Assembly (NCBI GenBank): GCA_031416415.1
Contig: JANOTP010000052.1
Span: 1 to 15,053, forward strand
Reading direction: 5' to 3'
Length of the DNA stretch: 15,053 nt
Source: JANYCO01 sp031416415
GTDB lineage: Bacteria > Bacteroidota > Bacteroidia > Cytophagales > Cytophagaceae
The position numbers were made by a program, and so were the translations under genes. A model generated the notes under the pieces. It ran no database searches, was not told where the DNA came from, and worked only from the letters and a program-made list of their open reading frames with translations. This document shows positions 13,801-15,053 of the stretch, one piece after another; the stretch's first letter is position 1; every line of letters begins with the position of its first letter.

Positions 13801-15053
13801 TAGATACGATAACATTCCTTGTTTATCACCTGCTACAGCAAGTGCAGGGGTAGATGTTAGTATGTGTGCTGGTTCTAGTGCTGCATTAGTGGGAACCAAG
13901 ACGAACGCTACTGGTAGTCTATGGACAGGAGGAGCGGGTACTTATACTCCAAATGCAACAACACTTTCTACATCTTATACTCCTACTGCTGCAGAAATAG
14001 CTGCTGGAGTAGCTACTCTTACCCTTACTACTACTGGTATGGGAGTGGGTTGCACTGCAGCCTCAGATCAAGTAGTTGTAACCATAACGCCACCCCTAAC
14101 AACTTCAGACGCAGGTGTAGATCAATCTGTATGTGCCGCTACGGCTACTTTAGCAGGAAATACACCTAGCATAGGTACTGGAACATGGTCTTTAGTAACA
14201 GGAACTGCTACGATCACTACGCCTGCAAGTCCAACATCTGGAATTACAGGATTAGTAGCTGGAGCATCCGCTACATTACGTTGGAGCATTACAGGAAGTG
14301 GATGTACTTCTTCTATTGACGATGTTATCATTACTAGATTAAATTTACCTACAGTTTCAGCTGCTGGTACAGATCAATCACTATGTGCTGCCACTGCAAC
14401 TCTTGCAGGAAATGTTGCAACCGTAGGAACTGGAGTTTGGTCTTTAGTTTCAGGCACAGCTGTTATTACTACACCCTCAAGCCCTACTTCAGGAGTTACC
14501 GGATTAGTCGTTGGTGGTGCAACATTACGTTGGACAATAAGCAATGCACCTTGTGTTGCTTCTACTGATGATGTAGTTATTACCAGAACTTCAGCACTTA
14601 CTGTTTCAGATGCAGGCGTTGATCAAAACATTTGTGCTACTACTGCAACTCTTGCAGGAAATGTTGCAACAGTAGGAACTGGAGCATGGTCTTTAGTTTC
14701 AGGCACAGCTACGATCACTACACCTTCAAGTCCTACTTCAGGAATTACTGGCTTAGGAGCATCCGCTACATTACGTTGGAGTATCACAGGAAGTGGATGT
14801 ACTCCTTCAACGGATGATGTTATCATCACTCAAGTTGCTTCACCAACAACCTCCAATGCAAGTACTGATCAAACGGTATGTGCTGCTACAGCAACGTTAG
14901 CAGGAAACACCGCTACAATAGGTACAGGCGCATGGTCATTAGTATCAGGTACAGCTACGATCACTACACCCTCAAGTCCTACTTCAGGAGTTACAGGATT
15001 AGTAGTTGGCTCCGCTACATTACGTTGGACGATAAGCAACGCACCTTGTGCTG
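10889..15053 (+). CDS. Secreted multidomain GH8 glycoside hydrolase with two anchor-D domains, twin jelly-roll-like modules and Ig-like repeats (3' end beyond window)
   Basis: The frame is open from the ATG through 1388 codons to the edge with no stop or frameshift found. Residues 1-25 are a signal peptide (basic start, LLFLLLFF core, cut likely after VNG or GQ); Met7 is an alternative start. Residues about 30-400 are GH8: Glu96 in TVSEGIAYGM is the expected general acid, the signature block ATDAELDAAIALLVADAQW lies at 147-165, and Asp282 in YGYDACRNPWR is the candidate base, close to Glu95 and Asp278 of CelA. Residues 408-525 and 531-640 are choice-of-anchor D/ASH-like domains. Residues 651-811 and 822-975 are homologous jelly-roll-like modules. 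From 985 on are Ig-like repeats. GH8 enzymes cut beta-1,4-glucan, xylan, chitosan or mixed-linkage glucan with inversion; which one is unclear. A type IX sorting domain would be expected further on. Confidence 0.9.
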   Translation, partial: MISVKKMLPIKLLFLLLFFAGIVNGQINSPAGAIIPFGSNTSYPFGMMPTNLPTGGAYNKSTDAANAYNTWKSNYVVACGGQFRVKFDDPSQTVSEGIAYGMLLSAYAADKALFDGLWAYYKTNSNGNGVMNWRITGCSSVNGSNGATDAELDAAIALLVADAQWPLATTPYDYTTEATSLINKIKNLEMDGSNFQATNGDAWGVGTDCRNPGYQAPAYYRVYGTAIPADNTYWGTNAVNGAYTLIQANAHATTGLISDWSNKAGVTNACQSGSTSGLYGYDACRNPWRMTTDVIWNNESRARTLCDKVANYVNTQGAANCGGPRQQNGAGSGGHFATFVSMYAAGVMGGTPATYQNLLNSMYTQTVGVSDFYQNSNPSGYFGNTLRCVSLFMMTGNFWKPGTSLVQEINVQLAGANIASASNVDLGNVQQGTNGDFTFTIQNLGGTALSITNPIAITGTGAAKFSILTAPPASVAANSSATFVLRFTPGAAVTGPFNATISITNNDGTGGENPYVINVLATGTTGATAPEIDVQYNGTSYAVSSNFNFGNVTVNAITYKTFTIKNTGSANLTIGSIGVTGAGYSLYGTAPTTVASGASASFTIAQSAGATVTSKAGTFTINNNDGNEAVYTVNLTTPVVSCATSLAASQILQDFESNNNITLTTSPPPAAAYSAVAVNPSIAGLNTSQIVASITRDVATYVQVRYQPGCGSAGTFDMTNPVISMLVYSPAAGVPIFLSPKTAAGAPINADYSSDAKTVTTKVGQWERIYFDMTKIINSTSVRFLDLMIDPLGVNGTPAKTYRFDDIKYDVINCITSLPSSQIFMDYDNERNLSFVYSTGTSVLSEVFPNPSATGINTTPNVAKFVRQSTTKYQGWRYSGCQSKIDLSTNPIISMKVYSGAANIPINMSFTTSGGALVQGVTVKTTVANAWEKLYFDFTASKASVTIANMDIYPDTGIAFPGSLTYYIDEIRYDNIPCLSPATASAGVDVSMCAGSSAALVGTKTNATGSLWTGGAGTYTPNATTLSTSYTPTAAEIAAGVATLTLTTTGMGVGCTAASDQVVVTITPPLTTSDAGVDQSVCAATATLAGNTPSIGTGTWSLVTGTATITTPASPTSGITGLVAGASATLRWSITGSGCTSSIDDVIITRLNLPTVSAAGTDQSLCAATATLAGNVATVGTGVWSLVSGTAVITTPSSPTSGVTGLVVGGATLRWTISNAPCVASTDDVVITRTSALTVSDAGVDQNICATTATLAGNVATVGTGAWSLVSGTATITTPSSPTSGITGLGASATLRWSITGSGCTPSTDDVIITQVASPTTSNASTDQTVCAATATLAGNTATIGTGAWSLVSGTATITTPSSPTSGVTGLVVGSATLRWTISNAPCA
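12839..13321 (+). other. Jelly-roll-like module, copy 1 (within GH8 protein)
   Basis: Residues 651-811 run from ILQDFESN to RFDDIKYDV. Landmarks shared with copy 2 are the aromatic/acidic opening (DFE against DYD), a GC/GCQS cysteine turn after the R-Y segment, NPVISMLVYS, the WERIYFDMT block and the closing FDDIKYD. This pattern of W.....FD and a final D(D/E)I.YD resembles galactose-binding/jelly-roll carbohydrate-binding modules, but I do not recognise the specific family. Confidence 0.6.
13352..13813 (+). other. Jelly-roll-like module, copy 2 (within GH8 protein)
   Basis: Residues 822-975 run from IFMDYDNE to YYIDEIRYD. It parallels copy 1: NPIISMKVYS against NPVISMLVYS, WEKLYFDFT against WERIYFDMT, IDEIRYD against FDDIKYD, and GINTTPNVAKFVR against GLNTSQIVASITR. 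Sequence divergence from copy 1 is substantial, so this is an old duplication, unlike the later Ig-like repeats. A sugar-binding role is inferred from position behind a glycosidase. Confidence 0.6.
13841..15053 (+). repeat. Tandem Ig-like repeat array inside the GH8 gene (runs off the edge)
   Basis: Unit starts are 13841 (264 bases, divergent), 14105 (252), 14357 (249), 14606 (246) and 14852 (partial). The last four share DQxxCAxTATLAGN, GTGxWSLVxGTAxITTP, SPTSG(I/V)TGL, ATLRW and DDVxIT, with two cysteines per unit that could form a disulfide. Each unit differs from the next by whole codons, so frame is kept. Such repeats occur in Bacteroidota surface proteins as stalks or spacers. The total number of units is unknown because the array continues past the window. 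Confidence 0.9.

Noticed and set aside
13921..14817. Plus-strand Cys/Tyr/Ser-rich small ORFs (13921-14169, 14383-14568, 14632-14817)
   Set aside because: They are off-frame readings of the Ala/Thr/Gly-rich repeats of the GH8 gene, and the main frame is open throughout.
14122..14829. Minus-strand ORFs at 14122-14331 and 14623-14829 with similar proteins to each other
   Set aside because: They are antisense shadows of two Ig-like repeat units; their similarity is that of the underlying DNA repeats.

Overview
The window is AT-rich bacterial DNA that reads as Bacteroidota. The reasons are the protein families (a TPR/PD40/OmpA-type periplasmic protein, choice-of-anchor D and Ig-like modules on a secreted glycosidase), A-rich leaders without clear Shine-Dalgarno sequences, and a few matches to the Bacteroidota promoter form TTTG...TAnnTTTG. 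A cytophagal or chitinophagal/sphingobacterial lineage fits, but I cannot name a species.

Layout. Bases 1-5376 are all minus strand. In transcription order they hold queD/PTPS-like and folE (overlapping pterin genes), a TPR-PD40-OmpA protein, a CoA-transferase beta subunit (scoB), a stand-alone response-regulator receiver, and the conserved trio yceD(DUF177)-rpmF-plsX, with plsX cut by the left edge. A divergent gap at 5377-5593 separates this from a plus-strand half: cysH, an extended-SDR sugar-nucleotide epimerase ending at a strong palindromic terminator, a cytoplasmic GH13 alpha-glucosidase/amylase with an FHS-type sugar transporter, a 552-bp gap holding a roughly 135-bp duplicated sequence, and one very long open gene from 10889 past the right edge.

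The long gene is the most notable object. It encodes at least 1388 residues: signal peptide, GH8 glycosidase, two choice-of-anchor D (ASH-like) domains, two copies of a roughly 155-residue jelly-roll-like module, then a tandem array of 82-88-residue Ig-like repeats still running at the window end. The last four repeats are close at DNA level and form a mosaic: their 5' halves pair 1 with 4 and 2 with 3, their 3' halves pair 1 with 3 and 2 with 4. It looks like a cell-surface or secreted polysaccharide degrader of the kind exported by type IX secretion (inference; the C-terminus is not in view).

How the genes may work together: yceD-rpmF-plsX couples ribosome and phospholipid synthesis, and two back-to-back hairpins lie in the first 14 codons of plsX. 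FolE and the PTPS-family enzyme are consecutive steps from GTP. GH13 plus the transporter would take up sugars and hydrolyse alpha-glucans inside the cell. The GH8 protein would act outside the cell on a beta-linked glucan, xylan or chitosan. I found no mobile element, CRISPR array, tRNA or rRNA.
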